Source: Mariniflexile jejuense (GTDB lineage Bacteria; Bacteroidota; Bacteroidia; Flavobacteriales; Flavobacteriaceae). Taken from it: a stretch of 64,000 nt of DNA. A program made the translations under genes and the position numbers. Location: contig NZ_JBHTJI010000042.1 in NCBI RefSeq assembly GCF_042675665.1, positions 434,001 through 498,000 on the forward strand, written 5' to 3'. Under the pieces are notes generated by a model. That model had not been told where the DNA came from. It worked only from the letters and a program-made list of their open reading frames with translations, and did no database searches. Below, piece after piece: positions 33,644 to 42,428 of the stretch (position 1 is its first letter; every line of letters starts with the position of its first letter).

Positions 33644-34501
33644 ATGAAACTTTTTATATTTAAAAACCTATTAGGTGCTATCATTTTTTTGTTTACACTG
33701 AATATAATAGCACAAGATGCTGAAGCAGTAAAATACACCACATCAAACAAAGGAAAATTTTTTATAAGTTGGGGTGGAAATAGAGAAAGTTTTTCAAAAT
33801 CGGATATTCATTTTAAAGGTGAAGATTATGATTTTATTATTAAAGATGCCGATGCTAAAGACAAACCTAAAGGTTGGCATATTGATTATATTAATCCAAC
33901 CAGAATTACCATACCACAAACCAACTTTAAAGTTGGTTATTTTATAAATGACCATTACACTGTTTCACTAGGCGCAGACCATATGAAATATGTTATGACG
34001 CACAATACCAAAGCAGTTAGTGGATATATAAATCTTCCAAGCACAGAACCTGGTGCTATTTATAATGGAACTTATAACAACGACGATGTTCTTTTATCTG
34101 ATGATTTTTTACAATTTGAACATACAAACGGTTTAAATTATGTTTATGCTGAATTTGCTCGTTTTGATGATATCTCTTCGATTTTTAATCTGCCAAACAC
34201 CGATAAGTTTCAAATTAACCTTACCGAAGGTGTTGGAGGCGGCATTCTTTACCCTAAAACAAATACCACTTTACTTGATAAGGATAGATATGATGAGTTT
34301 CATTTGGCTGGTTATTGTGTTTCAATAAATGCGGGATTAAACCTTACCTTTTTTAAACACTTTTTTATGCAATTAGATTTAAAAGGTGGTTATATAAACA
34401 TGCCCGATATTAGAACAACTAGCAATACAGCCGAAAGCGCATCGCAACACTTCTTGTATTTACAGCGTATTATTGCTTTTGGTGGTATTTTTAAAATTTA
34501 A
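33644..34501 (+). CDS. Probable outer-membrane beta-barrel protein
   Basis: A 285-residue exported protein with a signal peptide (IFKNLLGAIIFLFTLNIIAQ) followed by strand-rich sequence with many aromatic and Gly residues (FFISWGGNRESFS, FKVGYFINDHYTVSLGADHMKYVMTHN). The last strand reads YLQRIIAFGGIFKI. It looks like a small barrel of 8-10 strands. I do not recognise a named family. It lies 14 bp after kdsA and is convergent with the DUF1801 gene, overlapping its end by 4 bp. Confidence 0.7.
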   Translation: MKLFIFKNLLGAIIFLFTLNIIAQDAEAVKYTTSNKGKFFISWGGNRESFSKSDIHFKGEDYDFIIKDADAKDKPKGWHIDYINPTRITIPQTNFKVGYFINDHYTVSLGADHMKYVMTHNTKAVSGYINLPSTEPGAIYNGTYNNDDVLLSDDFLQFEHTNGLNYVYAEFARFDDISSIFNLPNTDKFQINLTEGVGGGILYPKTNTTLLDKDRYDEFHLAGYCVSINAGLNLTFFKHFFMQLDLKGGYINMPDIRTTSNTAESASQHFLYLQRIIAFGGIFKI

Positions 34502-34875
34502 AGAAACCAAGCTTTTTTACTTTTCTTAATTAAAGCTGAAGCTTCATATAATAAAGCTTTAAAATTTTGATGATCTAAATCTTCAATTGTTTTTAATTGA
34601 ATAGATCGAACTTGTTTTCTTTTATTATTATTTTTAAGACTAGGAAATTGTTTTTCTAAAAGAATTCCTTGTACAAAAGCCACATCTACATAATTAGTTC
34701 CTTTCAAAATATTAAGATATAGCATTGGCTTTTTTTCAATATTATAAAATGGAATTTTATAACTATACCGCTCTTCTACTTCTGGCAAAGTGCTTAAAAT
34801 AACACTTCGCACATATAGCATTATAGATTGGTATGGCTCTTTTTGACTTATAAAGTATTCATCTACTGGCTTCAC
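34498..34875 (-). CDS. DUF1801 domain protein
   Basis: A 125-residue cytoplasmic protein with the DUF1801 (YdhG-like) pattern: VRSVILSTLPEVEERYSYKIPFYNIEKKPMLYLNI near residues 22-56 and YVDVAFVQGILLE near 62-74. The structure known for the family is a two-layer alpha/beta fold; function is unknown. The start codon is GTG. It ends 4 bp inside the preceding convergent gene. Confidence 0.8.
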   Translation of the reverse strand: MKPVDEYFISQKEPYQSIMLYVRSVILSTLPEVEERYSYKIPFYNIEKKPMLYLNILKGTNYVDVAFVQGILLEKQFPSLKNNNKRKQVRSIQLKTIEDLDHQNFKALLYEASALIKKSKKAWFL

Positions 34876-34943
34876 AATAAATGCAAATTATTTATCTTCA
34901 AACTTAACAAAAATTTATGATGCTGATTTCAAAAATATTTATT

Positions 34944-34962
34944 TACTTTGTTTTTCAAAGTA
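34944..34962. promoter_or_regulatory. Palindromic operator, copy 1
   Basis: TACTTTG-N5-CAAAGTA followed by CTTTT lies 7 bp before the start of the membrane-protein gene at 34970. The same 7-bp arms and 5-bp spacer recur at 36204 before creD. A winged-helix regulator gene lies between them, which makes these its likely binding sites. Confidence 0.65.
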
Positions 34963-34969
34963 CTTTTAT

Positions 34970-35581
34970 ATGGAATCAAAAGATTATTTAAAAGACCTAA
35001 GCGAGATTAAAGATTTAATGAATAAATCGTCTCGCTTTATTTCACTAAGTGGTTTATCGGGTATTATGGCTGGTATTTATGCACTTATTGGTGCTACAAT
35101 TGCTTATTGGTTGGTTACAACATCGGTAAGAGGCTATCTTATTCTAGATGGAAAAATATTTAGATTATGCTTAATAATACTATTTTTGGTAGCTTTATTG
35201 AGTGTTATAACAGGCATAATACTAACTACCAGAAAAGCAAAAAAACACAATACTAAAATTTGGGACGCAACTTCAAAACGTCTGGTAATTAACTTTTTAA
35301 TTCCATTAATTGCAGGTGGTTTGTATATTTTAATCATGTTAAGCAATGAAAAATATGGGCAAACTGGCGCATTAATGCTTATTTTTTATGGCTTAGCTTT
35401 GGTTAATGCATCAAAATATAGCATTGGCGATATTCGCTATTTAGGTTACACTGAAATTATTTTAGGCTTAATTGCTGCCCTTATGCCAGGATATGGGTTT
35501 TGGCTTTGGGTTTTAGGCTTCGGTATTATGCATATTGTTTATGGTACATGGATGCATTTTAAGTATGATAGAAGCAATTAA
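34970..35581 (+). CDS. Hypothetical multi-pass membrane protein of the wHTH/CreD module
   Basis: A 203-residue protein with an acidic, helical N-terminus (ESKDYLKDLSEIKDLMNKSSRFISLSGLSGI) and about six hydrophobic segments; GYGFWLWVLGFGIMHIVYGTWMHFKYD closes the chain. It resembles conserved membrane proteins that accompany winged-helix regulators in Bacteroidota, but I know no function. A palindromic operator lies directly upstream. It leads an apparent four-gene set with the 96-residue protein, the regulator and creD. Confidence 0.7.
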   Translation: MESKDYLKDLSEIKDLMNKSSRFISLSGLSGIMAGIYALIGATIAYWLVTTSVRGYLILDGKIFRLCLIILFLVALLSVITGIILTTRKAKKHNTKIWDATSKRLVINFLIPLIAGGLYILIMLSNEKYGQTGALMLIFYGLALVNASKYSIGDIRYLGYTEIILGLIAALMPGYGFWLWVLGFGIMHIVYGTWMHFKYDRSN

Positions 35582-35597
35582 CTTACTTAACAATCAA

Positions 35598-35888
35598 ATG
35601 ATTTTAAAAAACAAAAGAATACTAGTTTTTTTAATAATAGCCATAATGTTATTATTAACACCTTTTATTGCAATGCAATTTACAAATGAAGTAAATTGGA
35701 CATTATTAGATTTTATGATTGCTGGAGTATTATTATTTAGCACTGTTTTTTTTATTGAATTAACATTAAATGTTATAAAGAAAAAACAAAAACGATTAAT
35801 TTTACTCGTCATTATACTATTATTTTTTAAACTAATTTGGTTAGAACTTGCCGTTGGAATTTTTGGAACAGCTTTAGCAGGAAGTTAA
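35598..35888 (+). CDS. Small hypothetical membrane protein
   Basis: From ATG 35598 the protein has 96 residues and three hydrophobic segments (about 7-22, 34-55, 67-90), the last ending LELAVGIFGTALAGS. A longer in-frame start at 35535 would overlap the preceding gene. It lies 16 bp after that gene and 3 bp before the winged-helix regulator, so the three are surely one operon. No family recognised. Confidence 0.7.
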   Translation: MILKNKRILVFLIIAIMLLLTPFIAMQFTNEVNWTLLDFMIAGVLLFSTVFFIELTLNVIKKKQKRLILLVIILLFFKLIWLELAVGIFGTALAGS

Positions 35889-35891
35889 ATA

Positions 35892-36185
35892 ATGAGCATT
35901 ATAAACAACATAAATAAAGTATTTGATCATCGTATTAGATTAGGCATTATGTCTGTTTTGATGGTGAATGAGTATGCCGATTTTAATATGCTTAAAGACC
36001 TTTTAGGTGCAACCGATGGTAATTTAGCAAGCCACACAAAAGCGTTAGAAACCGCAGAATATATTAAAGTTGAAAAACAATTTATAGGCAGAAAACCCAA
36101 TACCCGATACACAACAACCAAACTAGGTGAACTTGAATTTAAAAAGCACATTGATGCTCTTGAAAAATTAATAAATAAACATTAA
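35892..36185 (+). CDS. Winged-helix transcriptional regulator (HTH_34-like)
   Basis: A 97-residue protein made of one winged helix: HRIRLGIMSVLMVNEYADFNMLKDLLGATDGNLASHTKALETAEYIKVEKQFIGRKPNTRYTTTKLGELEF. The words TDGNLASHTKALE (recognition helix) and RKPNTRYTTTKLG (wing) are typical of the small MarR/ArsR-like regulators that stand next to creD in Bacteroidota. It probably represses its own operon and creD through the two TACTTTG-N5-CAAAGTA sites. The signal is unknown. Confidence 0.85.
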   Translation: MSIINNINKVFDHRIRLGIMSVLMVNEYADFNMLKDLLGATDGNLASHTKALETAEYIKVEKQFIGRKPNTRYTTTKLGELEFKKHIDALEKLINKH

Positions 36186-36203
36186 CAAAAAATTTTAATC
36201 TTT

Positions 36204-36222
36204 TACTTTGAAATACAAAGTA
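36204..36222. promoter_or_regulatory. Palindromic operator, copy 2
   Basis: TACTTTG-AAATA-CAAAGTA followed by CTTT lies 17 bp before the creD start and 18 bp after the regulator stop. Arms and spacer length are the same as at 34944; only the 5-bp centre differs. Confidence 0.65.
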
Positions 36223-36239
36223 CTTTAAATTTAATAATT

Positions 36240-37616
36240 ATGGAAAACACAAACCCACAACCTCAAAACAAATTTGGCAATTGGCTAAAAACATCCATCA
36301 CTGCACGTATGCTTATGGTAGGTTTTTTAATTATCATTTTACTAATACCTTTATCTTTTATTGAAAGTCTTATTCGTGAACGTTCTTTCAGGCAACAAGA
36401 TGTTGTAAACGAAATAAATGAAAAATGGGGAAACAACGTACTGGTTTATGGACCAATTTTAAAATTACCCTACAAAACATTTATCGAAACAAATATATTT
36501 AACGAAAAAACAAAAACTTATTTAAAAGAAACCAAAACCGAAATAAACTACGCTTATATTTTTCCGGAAATACTGAAATCAGATGTAAAAGTAAATTCAA
36601 AAAAATTAACTAGAGGTAATTTTGAATCTGCTGTTTTTACAACAAATATGGATTTTTCAGGATTCTACATTCCAACAGATTTAAATTCAAAAGACATAAA
36701 AAAAGAAGACATTATATGGGATAAAGCAACCGTAATTATTCAAACCTCTAACCTCAAAGGCATTAAAAGTGAAATGCATTTAAAACTTAATGATGAAACT
36801 TATGCGTTTCAAACAAACTATGATGAAAATTCCAAAAACAACAACACATATTTAGATGCTTTAGAAACCGATTTCATAAATCCCGATGCAATATCAAAAA
36901 ATGCAAATGCAAACTTTAGTATCTCAATTGCTTTTAATGGTAGCAAACAAATAGAGCTTATTCCTATTGGAAAAACAACCACTATGCACATGACTTCTAA
37001 TTGGGCAGACCCAAGTTTTATGGGTAATTATTTACCTAACGATGAAACAAAAACAATAACAAAAGATGGTTTTAAAGCCGATTGGAAAGTACTTCATATT
37101 AACCGTGCTTTCTCACAACAACACCTCAATAAAATACCAAATCTTAGCGAGTTTGCATTTGGCACAAAATTCATGGTTATGGTAGATGAATTTCAACAAA
37201 GTGAGCGTTCAGCTAAGTACGGTTTTTTAGTAATTGGACTTACTTTTTTAATTTTCTTTTTAATTCAAACTTTAAGCAAAATAGATATTCATCCGTTTCA
37301 ATATTTAATGATAGGAATAGCCTTAACCATGTTTTACACGCTATTGGTATCAATTTCAGAACACAGCAACTTCTTAAAAGCATATCTAATTGCGGGTATT
37401 TCGGTCGTAGTACTTATTACACTATACTCTAAATCCATTTTAAAAACATACAAATTCCCATTATTCATAGGATTCTCATTAATGGCTCTTTACACTTTTA
37501 TTTATGTCATTATTCAGTTAGAAAATTACGCACTTTTAGTAGGCAGTATTGGTTTGTTCATAATATTAGCAACGGTTATGTTTGTGTCAAGAAAAATAGA
37601 TTGGAATAATGGTTAG
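36240..37616 (+). CDS. creD: Inner-membrane protein CreD
   Basis: A 458-residue protein. A first membrane helix (about residues 19-40) is followed by RERSFRQQDVVNEINEKWGNNVLVYGPIL, the CreD signature, a periplasmic domain of about 280 residues, and a set of five or six C-terminal helices beginning SAKYGFLVIGLTFLIFFLIQTLSKIDIHPFQYLMIGIALTMFYTLLVSISEH. CreD affects envelope integrity and colicin or beta-lactam tolerance in proteobacteria; its molecular role is not settled. It is separated from the regulator by 54 bp containing an operator copy. Confidence 0.92.
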   Translation: MENTNPQPQNKFGNWLKTSITARMLMVGFLIIILLIPLSFIESLIRERSFRQQDVVNEINEKWGNNVLVYGPILKLPYKTFIETNIFNEKTKTYLKETKTEINYAYIFPEILKSDVKVNSKKLTRGNFESAVFTTNMDFSGFYIPTDLNSKDIKKEDIIWDKATVIIQTSNLKGIKSEMHLKLNDETYAFQTNYDENSKNNNTYLDALETDFINPDAISKNANANFSISIAFNGSKQIELIPIGKTTTMHMTSNWADPSFMGNYLPNDETKTITKDGFKADWKVLHINRAFSQQHLNKIPNLSEFAFGTKFMVMVDEFQQSERSAKYGFLVIGLTFLIFFLIQTLSKIDIHPFQYLMIGIALTMFYTLLVSISEHSNFLKAYLIAGISVVVLITLYSKSILKTYKFPLFIGFSLMALYTFIYVIIQLENYALLVGSIGLFIILATVMFVSRKIDWNNG

Positions 37617-37638
37617 TTTCTAAGCCATTTTTGAGCGT

Positions 37639-37663
37639 AACCCCCGAAGAAAAAATGGGGGTT
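37639..37663 (+). terminator. Hairpin after creD
   Basis: AACCCCC, an 11-nt loop and GGGGGTT form a GC-rich stem 22 bp beyond the creD stop. It is followed by TCACTTTTCTTT, a loose T-rich tract, so it probably ends the creD transcript. Confidence 0.6.
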
Positions 37664-37763
37664 TCACTTTTCTTTCAAATCCTCACTTCTATGTTATTGT
37701 AAATTTTCTATTTCAAAAACAAAATATTAACCATTTTAATAATTTTAAATATAAAAATTTGTA

Positions 37764-38057
37764 ATGATTAAAGATTTAACAACTACAAGTAAGGCTATTA
37801 CAATTTTAAGCTTTGTGATAGGCACAATTCTGTTTGTATTATACCTATTCTTTAAAGGTTGGGAAGCGTTACTATTTACTGGAATTATTTTTGTTATATG
37901 CGCTATAATTTTAAATAGCATTTCATTATTTACTATGCTATTATTAATGATATTTCATCCAAAAGAAAGACTATTAATTATTCAAACTTGTGGACTAATT
38001 TTATTAAATATTCCTGTCGTTATTTTATACTTCTACATTTTATTCATTTACACATGA
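37764..38057 (+). CDS. Hypothetical three-helix membrane protein
   Basis: A 97-residue protein with three strong hydrophobic segments (about 12-29, 33-57, 69-96). No motif or family is recognised. Its stop overlaps the start of the DUF2809 gene by 4 bp (ATGA), so the two are coupled. It opens a run of three membrane-protein genes that overlap end to start. Confidence 0.65.
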   Translation: MIKDLTTTSKAITILSFVIGTILFVLYLFFKGWEALLFTGIIFVICAIILNSISLFTMLLLMIFHPKERLLIIQTCGLILLNIPVVILYFYILFIYT

Positions 38058-38437
38058 AACTACATTTCAATAAAACCTATTTAGCCATTACAATTATACT
38101 TTTAATAATAGAAATATTAATAGCTAAATATCTAAAAACAGGATTTATACGCCATACCTTTGGCGATTTTTTGGTGGTTATACTTATGTATTGCTTTTTT
38201 AAAAGTTTCTTAGAAATCAATTCACTAAAACTTGCCATTTCCGTTTTAATTTTTTCATTTATTATTGAATTTTTACAACTAGCAAACCTATTAAGCTTAC
38301 TTAATTTACAAAACAACAAATTTGTTAGTATCGTTTTAGGCAGCACTTTTAATGTTACTGATTTAATTGCCTATACCCTAGGAATTATAATAACGCTAAT
38401 TATCGAATTTCAATCACAAAAATTATGTACCAAATAA
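38054..38437 (+). CDS. DUF2809 family membrane protein
   Basis: From ATG 38054 the protein has 127 residues. The pattern LKTGFIRHTFGDFLVVILMYCFFKSF near residues 27-52, FSFIIEFLQLANLL near 68-81 and LGSTFNVTDLIAYTLGIIITLIIE near 95-118 fits DUF2809, four-helix membrane proteins of unknown role. A longer in-frame start at 37988 would lie within the previous gene. It overlaps both neighbours (4 bp and 13 bp). Confidence 0.82.
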   Translation: MKLHFNKTYLAITIILLIIEILIAKYLKTGFIRHTFGDFLVVILMYCFFKSFLEINSLKLAISVLIFSFIIEFLQLANLLSLLNLQNNKFVSIVLGSTFNVTDLIAYTLGIIITLIIEFQSQKLCTK

Positions 38438-39090
38438 AACAACTTTTCAATAACCAATTTAAAACCTTCACCTTAGTAAGTGTATCCATGCTTTTAAGTT
38501 TGGTTTTATTAATTATACGAATAAAACTTTCTCATTCCCTTTTTTATATTTTTCTGGTTTGGAATTTATTTTTAGCCTTTATTCCTTTTGCTATTACTAC
38601 GTATTTAATGCAAAAGCAAAAAAGCAACAAACTCGTTTTATTACTATGGTTTAGTATATGGTTGCTGTTTTTACCAAATGCACCTTATATAATTACAGAT
38701 TTAGTCCATTTAAGGTTAAACACTAATGGCTATTTATGGCTAGATATTTTAGTTGTAAGTGCTTTTGCTTGTAATGGTATATTACTTTTCTACTTATCTA
38801 TTTTAGATATGAAAAGTGTTTTACAAAACCATTTTAAAAATTATGTAGTAAACTATACAATACTTTTCACATGCTTTTTAAGTGGTTTTGGTGTGTATTT
38901 AGGCAGGTTTTTACGTTATAACTCTTGGGAAATTTTAAGTAATCCTAAATATTTATTTTTTGATATTGCAAACATCATTACAAAACCACAATTCAATAAA
39001 GAGGCTTGGTTATTTACATTTTTATTTGGTATATTTTTAAGTATTGGGTTTTGGGTGTTTAAAAATTTGATTGTTTACACAAAAAATTAA
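38425..39090 (+). CDS. DUF1361 family membrane protein
   Basis: A 221-residue protein with six to seven hydrophobic segments. The centre, LLWFSIWLLFLPNAPYIITDLVHLRL near residues 72-97 and the later LSGFGVYLGRFLRYNSWEIL near 152-171, is the DUF1361 signature. The function is not known. Its start overlaps the DUF2809 gene by 13 bp, so the three membrane proteins from 37764 form a tight operon. Confidence 0.85.
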   Translation: MYQIKQLFNNQFKTFTLVSVSMLLSLVLLIIRIKLSHSLFYIFLVWNLFLAFIPFAITTYLMQKQKSNKLVLLLWFSIWLLFLPNAPYIITDLVHLRLNTNGYLWLDILVVSAFACNGILLFYLSILDMKSVLQNHFKNYVVNYTILFTCFLSGFGVYLGRFLRYNSWEILSNPKYLFFDIANIITKPQFNKEAWLFTFLFGIFLSIGFWVFKNLIVYTKN

Positions 39091-39173
39091 AGTAGAAAAA
39101 AACAAGATTTTACATATATATTTTAAAGCAAATTCTTATATTTAAATTCTGAAATATCGTCAATCAAAAACTA

Positions 39174-41273
39174 ATGACAGAGAGTCTTTACCCAACAAGC
39201 CCCGAAAATTTATCTAAAAAAATTACCTCACTAACAACATCCTACCAATTAAAAGCCTTTTTAGCAATTCTATCAATTATACTATTTTTTGCTCTCTATG
39301 TTGCTTTAGTTGTTGTTCTTGCCTATTTAGTTTATTATGCCTTTAAATATGATATGGGCTATATCAATAAACTAACAATTATTATGAAAATAGGAGCCAT
39401 TGCTGGTTCTGTAATGCTATTTGTGTTTACTCTTAAATTCATTTTTAAACTTAAAAATCACAAACCAAATAATCGGATAAAATTAGACAAAAAAAACTAT
39501 CCTAAAATTTGGGATTTTGCATATAAAATTTGCAAAGAAACAGGTGCGCCTAAACCTAAAAATATTTATGTTGATCCTGATGTAAATGCTTATGTTTCAT
39601 ATACCAACATGTGGTTAAGTTTATTTCTTCCAGTAAAAAAAGAACTAACCATAGGTTTGGGCTTAGTAAGTTGTTTGAATTTAACAGAATTTAAAGCTGT
39701 TATTGCTCATGAATTTGGACATTTTGCTCAAAAAAGCATGAAAATAGGCAGCTATATAATTTCTGCAAACACAATCATCCACGATATGATATTCTCTAGA
39801 GATAAATGGGATGATTTACTGGATCAATGGAGAGCTTCAGACATTAGATTATCGGCTGCTGCCTGGGTTATCACACCAATAATTTGGACTATACGACAAA
39901 TTCTAAATCTATTTTACCAATTTCTCAATATAATGTACTCATCATTATCAAGAGAAATGGAGTTTAATGCAGACAAAGTAGCAGTTAGTACAGCTGGCAG
40001 CGATTCAATAATTTCTGCACTTTGGGAATTAGACAATGGTTATACCTGTTGGAATACTAATTTAAACAATGCGTATTTAGCATCACAAAAAAAAATATAT
40101 GTACAAAATTTATATACTCATAACAACTTAGGTCTAAAAAGAATATCAAATATTAGAGAAGAACTAATCAACAGTTTACCTAATGATTCTAGAGGTGGAA
40201 AAAAATACTTTTCAAGCTCAGAACAATCTAAAGTAAACATGTATGCAAGTCATCCACCAAATGATAAAAGGCAAGACAATGCAAAATCACCCTATATTAC
40301 TTGTGAAATAGATAAAAGAACACCTTGGCTATTATTTGATAATAATGAAGAGCTTCAAGAAAAAGCTACCGTACTAATTTATGATGTTTACTTTAACAAA
40401 AAAAGTTTAGAATTCTCTAATGCCGATGAGTTTGAAGCATTTATTAAACATGAAAACAAAGGCAAAGATTTATTAGAAGCATACGCTAATACATTTGAAA
40501 ATCGATTTCTACACATTCCAGAACTTAAAGATTTAAATTTTACTTCAATTAATCTAAATCAGAATTATTTAAACACTATCAAAACTGAATTAAATTCTTT
40601 AATGAAGCCTGTAAAAGAAATTGAAAATTTAATGCACAAAGCAAATCAAATAGGCGAAGGCACAATAAAAGAAACCTCATTTTCATTTAAAAACAATGTT
40701 TATAATAAAAAAAATCTACAAGAAGGATATATGTTGCTTTTAAACGAACGTGAAAAACTATTTACTGAAAATTTTAAACAATGGGATACGTTGTTTTGTT
40801 CATTTCATTTTGCATTAGCTAAAAAAAATGCGCAAGAAGTTGAACTTACAAACTTATATAAACAACATTCTGAATTATCAAATATTTACAAATCTGCTGT
40901 TGCCGTTAAAAACACTATTTTAGAAGAATTAAATACGTTACAAACCAGACAAGATGTAACTCAAGGTGAAGTTACAAGATTTGGATATAGAGCAAATGAT
41001 TTATATACAAGTTTGAATGACAGTTTAAACAAATTAGACACACTGAACTTTGTTAAACTTCCTAATATTGATACAATTTCAGAACTAAAAGAAGCCATCA
41101 TTGAAAATGGTATTTTTGAAAGAGAAACAGGTAATATATTTGAAAATGGTGGGTTCAATAAATTGATAAATACGCTAAATAATGTTGTTACCCATTGTCA
41201 ACGTTTAGATCAAAAAAGCATTATTTCTATACTAGCTTTTCATCATAACTTACACAATTTACTTGAAAATTAA
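39174..41273 (+). CDS. M48-family membrane metallopeptidase with long C-terminal extension
   Basis: A 699-residue protein. Two membrane helices (about 28-55 and 70-92) are followed by a peptidase domain with AVIAHEFGHF (zinc ligands His179 and His183, catalytic Glu180). SREMEFNADKVAV near residues 260-272 supplies the third ligand Glu. Two hydrophobic segments between these lie near 222-245, as in HtpX. The last 300 residues are helical and charged (coiled-coil-like, e.g. KNTILEELNTLQTRQDV), much longer than HtpX (about 290 residues in total). It may act in membrane-protein quality control; the tail's role is unknown. Confidence 0.85.
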   Translation: MTESLYPTSPENLSKKITSLTTSYQLKAFLAILSIILFFALYVALVVVLAYLVYYAFKYDMGYINKLTIIMKIGAIAGSVMLFVFTLKFIFKLKNHKPNNRIKLDKKNYPKIWDFAYKICKETGAPKPKNIYVDPDVNAYVSYTNMWLSLFLPVKKELTIGLGLVSCLNLTEFKAVIAHEFGHFAQKSMKIGSYIISANTIIHDMIFSRDKWDDLLDQWRASDIRLSAAAWVITPIIWTIRQILNLFYQFLNIMYSSLSREMEFNADKVAVSTAGSDSIISALWELDNGYTCWNTNLNNAYLASQKKIYVQNLYTHNNLGLKRISNIREELINSLPNDSRGGKKYFSSSEQSKVNMYASHPPNDKRQDNAKSPYITCEIDKRTPWLLFDNNEELQEKATVLIYDVYFNKKSLEFSNADEFEAFIKHENKGKDLLEAYANTFENRFLHIPELKDLNFTSINLNQNYLNTIKTELNSLMKPVKEIENLMHKANQIGEGTIKETSFSFKNNVYNKKNLQEGYMLLLNEREKLFTENFKQWDTLFCSFHFALAKKNAQEVELTNLYKQHSELSNIYKSAVAVKNTILEELNTLQTRQDVTQGEVTRFGYRANDLYTSLNDSLNKLDTLNFVKLPNIDTISELKEAIIENGIFERETGNIFENGGFNKLINTLNNVVTHCQRLDQKSIISILAFHHNLHNLLEN

Positions 41274-41286
41274 AGTCAACAAAAAG

Positions 41287-42066
41287 CTAATTTCTATTCT
41301 TTTCTTGAATCTTTCGTACAATTGCTGCAGCTGCATTTCTAGAAACCAACCTAGGTAAAATGGCTAAAAACTTATTGAATTTACCAGGAATGGCATAGGT
41401 TTTACCCTTTAGCATAGATTTATATCCATAAGCAGCTACAGTTTTTGCAGAAGCCATATTAAATGTTATTTTATTATCGCAGGAATTAGCAGAAACTGTT
41501 TTTTGAAACGATGTTTTTGTTGGCCCAGGGCATAAGGCTGTTACCGTAACACCCGTACCTTTTAACTCGTTTGCTATTGCTTCAGAAAATGACAGCATAT
41601 ACCCTTTTGATGCATAATAAATAGCCATTAATGGTCCAGGTTGAAATGCTGCTAATGAAGAGATATTTAATATTCTACCAGAACCACGTTTTACCATACC
41701 TTCTAGCACTAATTTGGTTAAATGTGTTGTGGTTAAAATATGTACGTGTAACATTTCAGATTCACGTTCCCAATCGGTATCTACAAATGAGCCAAATAAC
41801 CCAAACCCTGCGTTGTTAATTAAAACATCTATTGGTTCGTCTTTAATTTCTGCAATAATATTTTCTGCAATATTTTTTTCACTTAAATCTTTCTCTAAGG
41901 TAATAACTTGTATTTTAAAATTGTTTTCTAGTTCTGTTTTTACTTTTGATAAACTATTAGCATCAATATCTACTAAAATTAATTTATAAGCATCGGTTGC
42001 CAATAAAATTGCAAGTTCATAACCTAAACCAGAAGCTGCTCCTGTTACTAAAGCGGTTTTTGTCAT
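41287..42066 (-). CDS. Short-chain dehydrogenase/reductase
   Basis: A 259-residue Rossmann enzyme with TALVTGAASGLGYELA at residues 3-18 (NADP-binding TGxxxGxG), INNAGFGLFG near 83-92 (NNAG), SSLAAF near 136 with the catalytic Ser, and YYASKGYMLSF near 149-159 with YxxxK. GPTKTSF follows near 184. This is a classical SDR of the YqjQ/DltE-like kind. The substrate is unknown. A -7 like element TAGATTTG lies at 42107-42100 on the same strand. Confidence 0.9.
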   Translation of the reverse strand: MTKTALVTGAASGLGYELAILLATDAYKLILVDIDANSLSKVKTELENNFKIQVITLEKDLSEKNIAENIIAEIKDEPIDVLINNAGFGLFGSFVDTDWERESEMLHVHILTTTHLTKLVLEGMVKRGSGRILNISSLAAFQPGPLMAIYYASKGYMLSFSEAIANELKGTGVTVTALCPGPTKTSFQKTVSANSCDNKITFNMASAKTVAAYGYKSMLKGKTYAIPGKFNKFLAILPRLVSRNAAAAIVRKIQEKNRN

Positions 42067-42280
42067 TAAAATAATTATTAGAAATTATGGGGTTTGGTAC
42101 AAATCTATTGTTTTTAACGCAAATAATTATGAAATAGCACAAATTGGTTAGAATTGTTTGTTTTTAAGCTTTATATATTTGAATATATTAAATAGTTAAT
42201 CAAACTTTTAGCTATAAAAACGGAATAGTTTTTGTTTTTATAGAATTATTATGAAAAGTTTTTTGATACCTTTGCTGCCC

Positions 42281-42409
42281 GCGTTAGGGATTACTCATGC
42301 TTTTTTATTTTTATAAATCGGAAATCGTGAATACCTAAGGTATTAGTAGCGGCATCCTTTTGCTTTTGCAAAAGATATAGCGAAAAGCCCGACCCTTTTG
42401 GGAAACGCC
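42281..42409. repeat. Dispersed structured element, copy 1
   Basis: This element frames most of the 360-bp gap between the SDR gene and tmRNA. It runs GCGTTAGGGAT, variable part, AGCGGCATCCTTTTGC, loop, GCAAAAGATATAGCG, AAAGCCCGACCC, AACGCC. End words pair (GCGTT/AACGC) and a central stem TTTTGC/GCAAAA is clear. A second copy at 62456 has the same order of conserved words but another central hairpin. A TACCTTTG promoter core (42267-42274) lies just upstream, so the element may be part of the tmRNA precursor. Bases 42067-42266 hold nothing else that I can identify. Confidence 0.65.
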
Positions 42410-42428
42410 ATTATTTTTAAATTAATTT

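Noticed and set aside
34970..36185. The 5-bp-spaced palindromes as promoters only
   Set aside because: TACTTTG lacks one base of the TAnnTTTG core, and perfect symmetry with equal spacers fits a dimer operator better; a promoter overlapping them remains possible.
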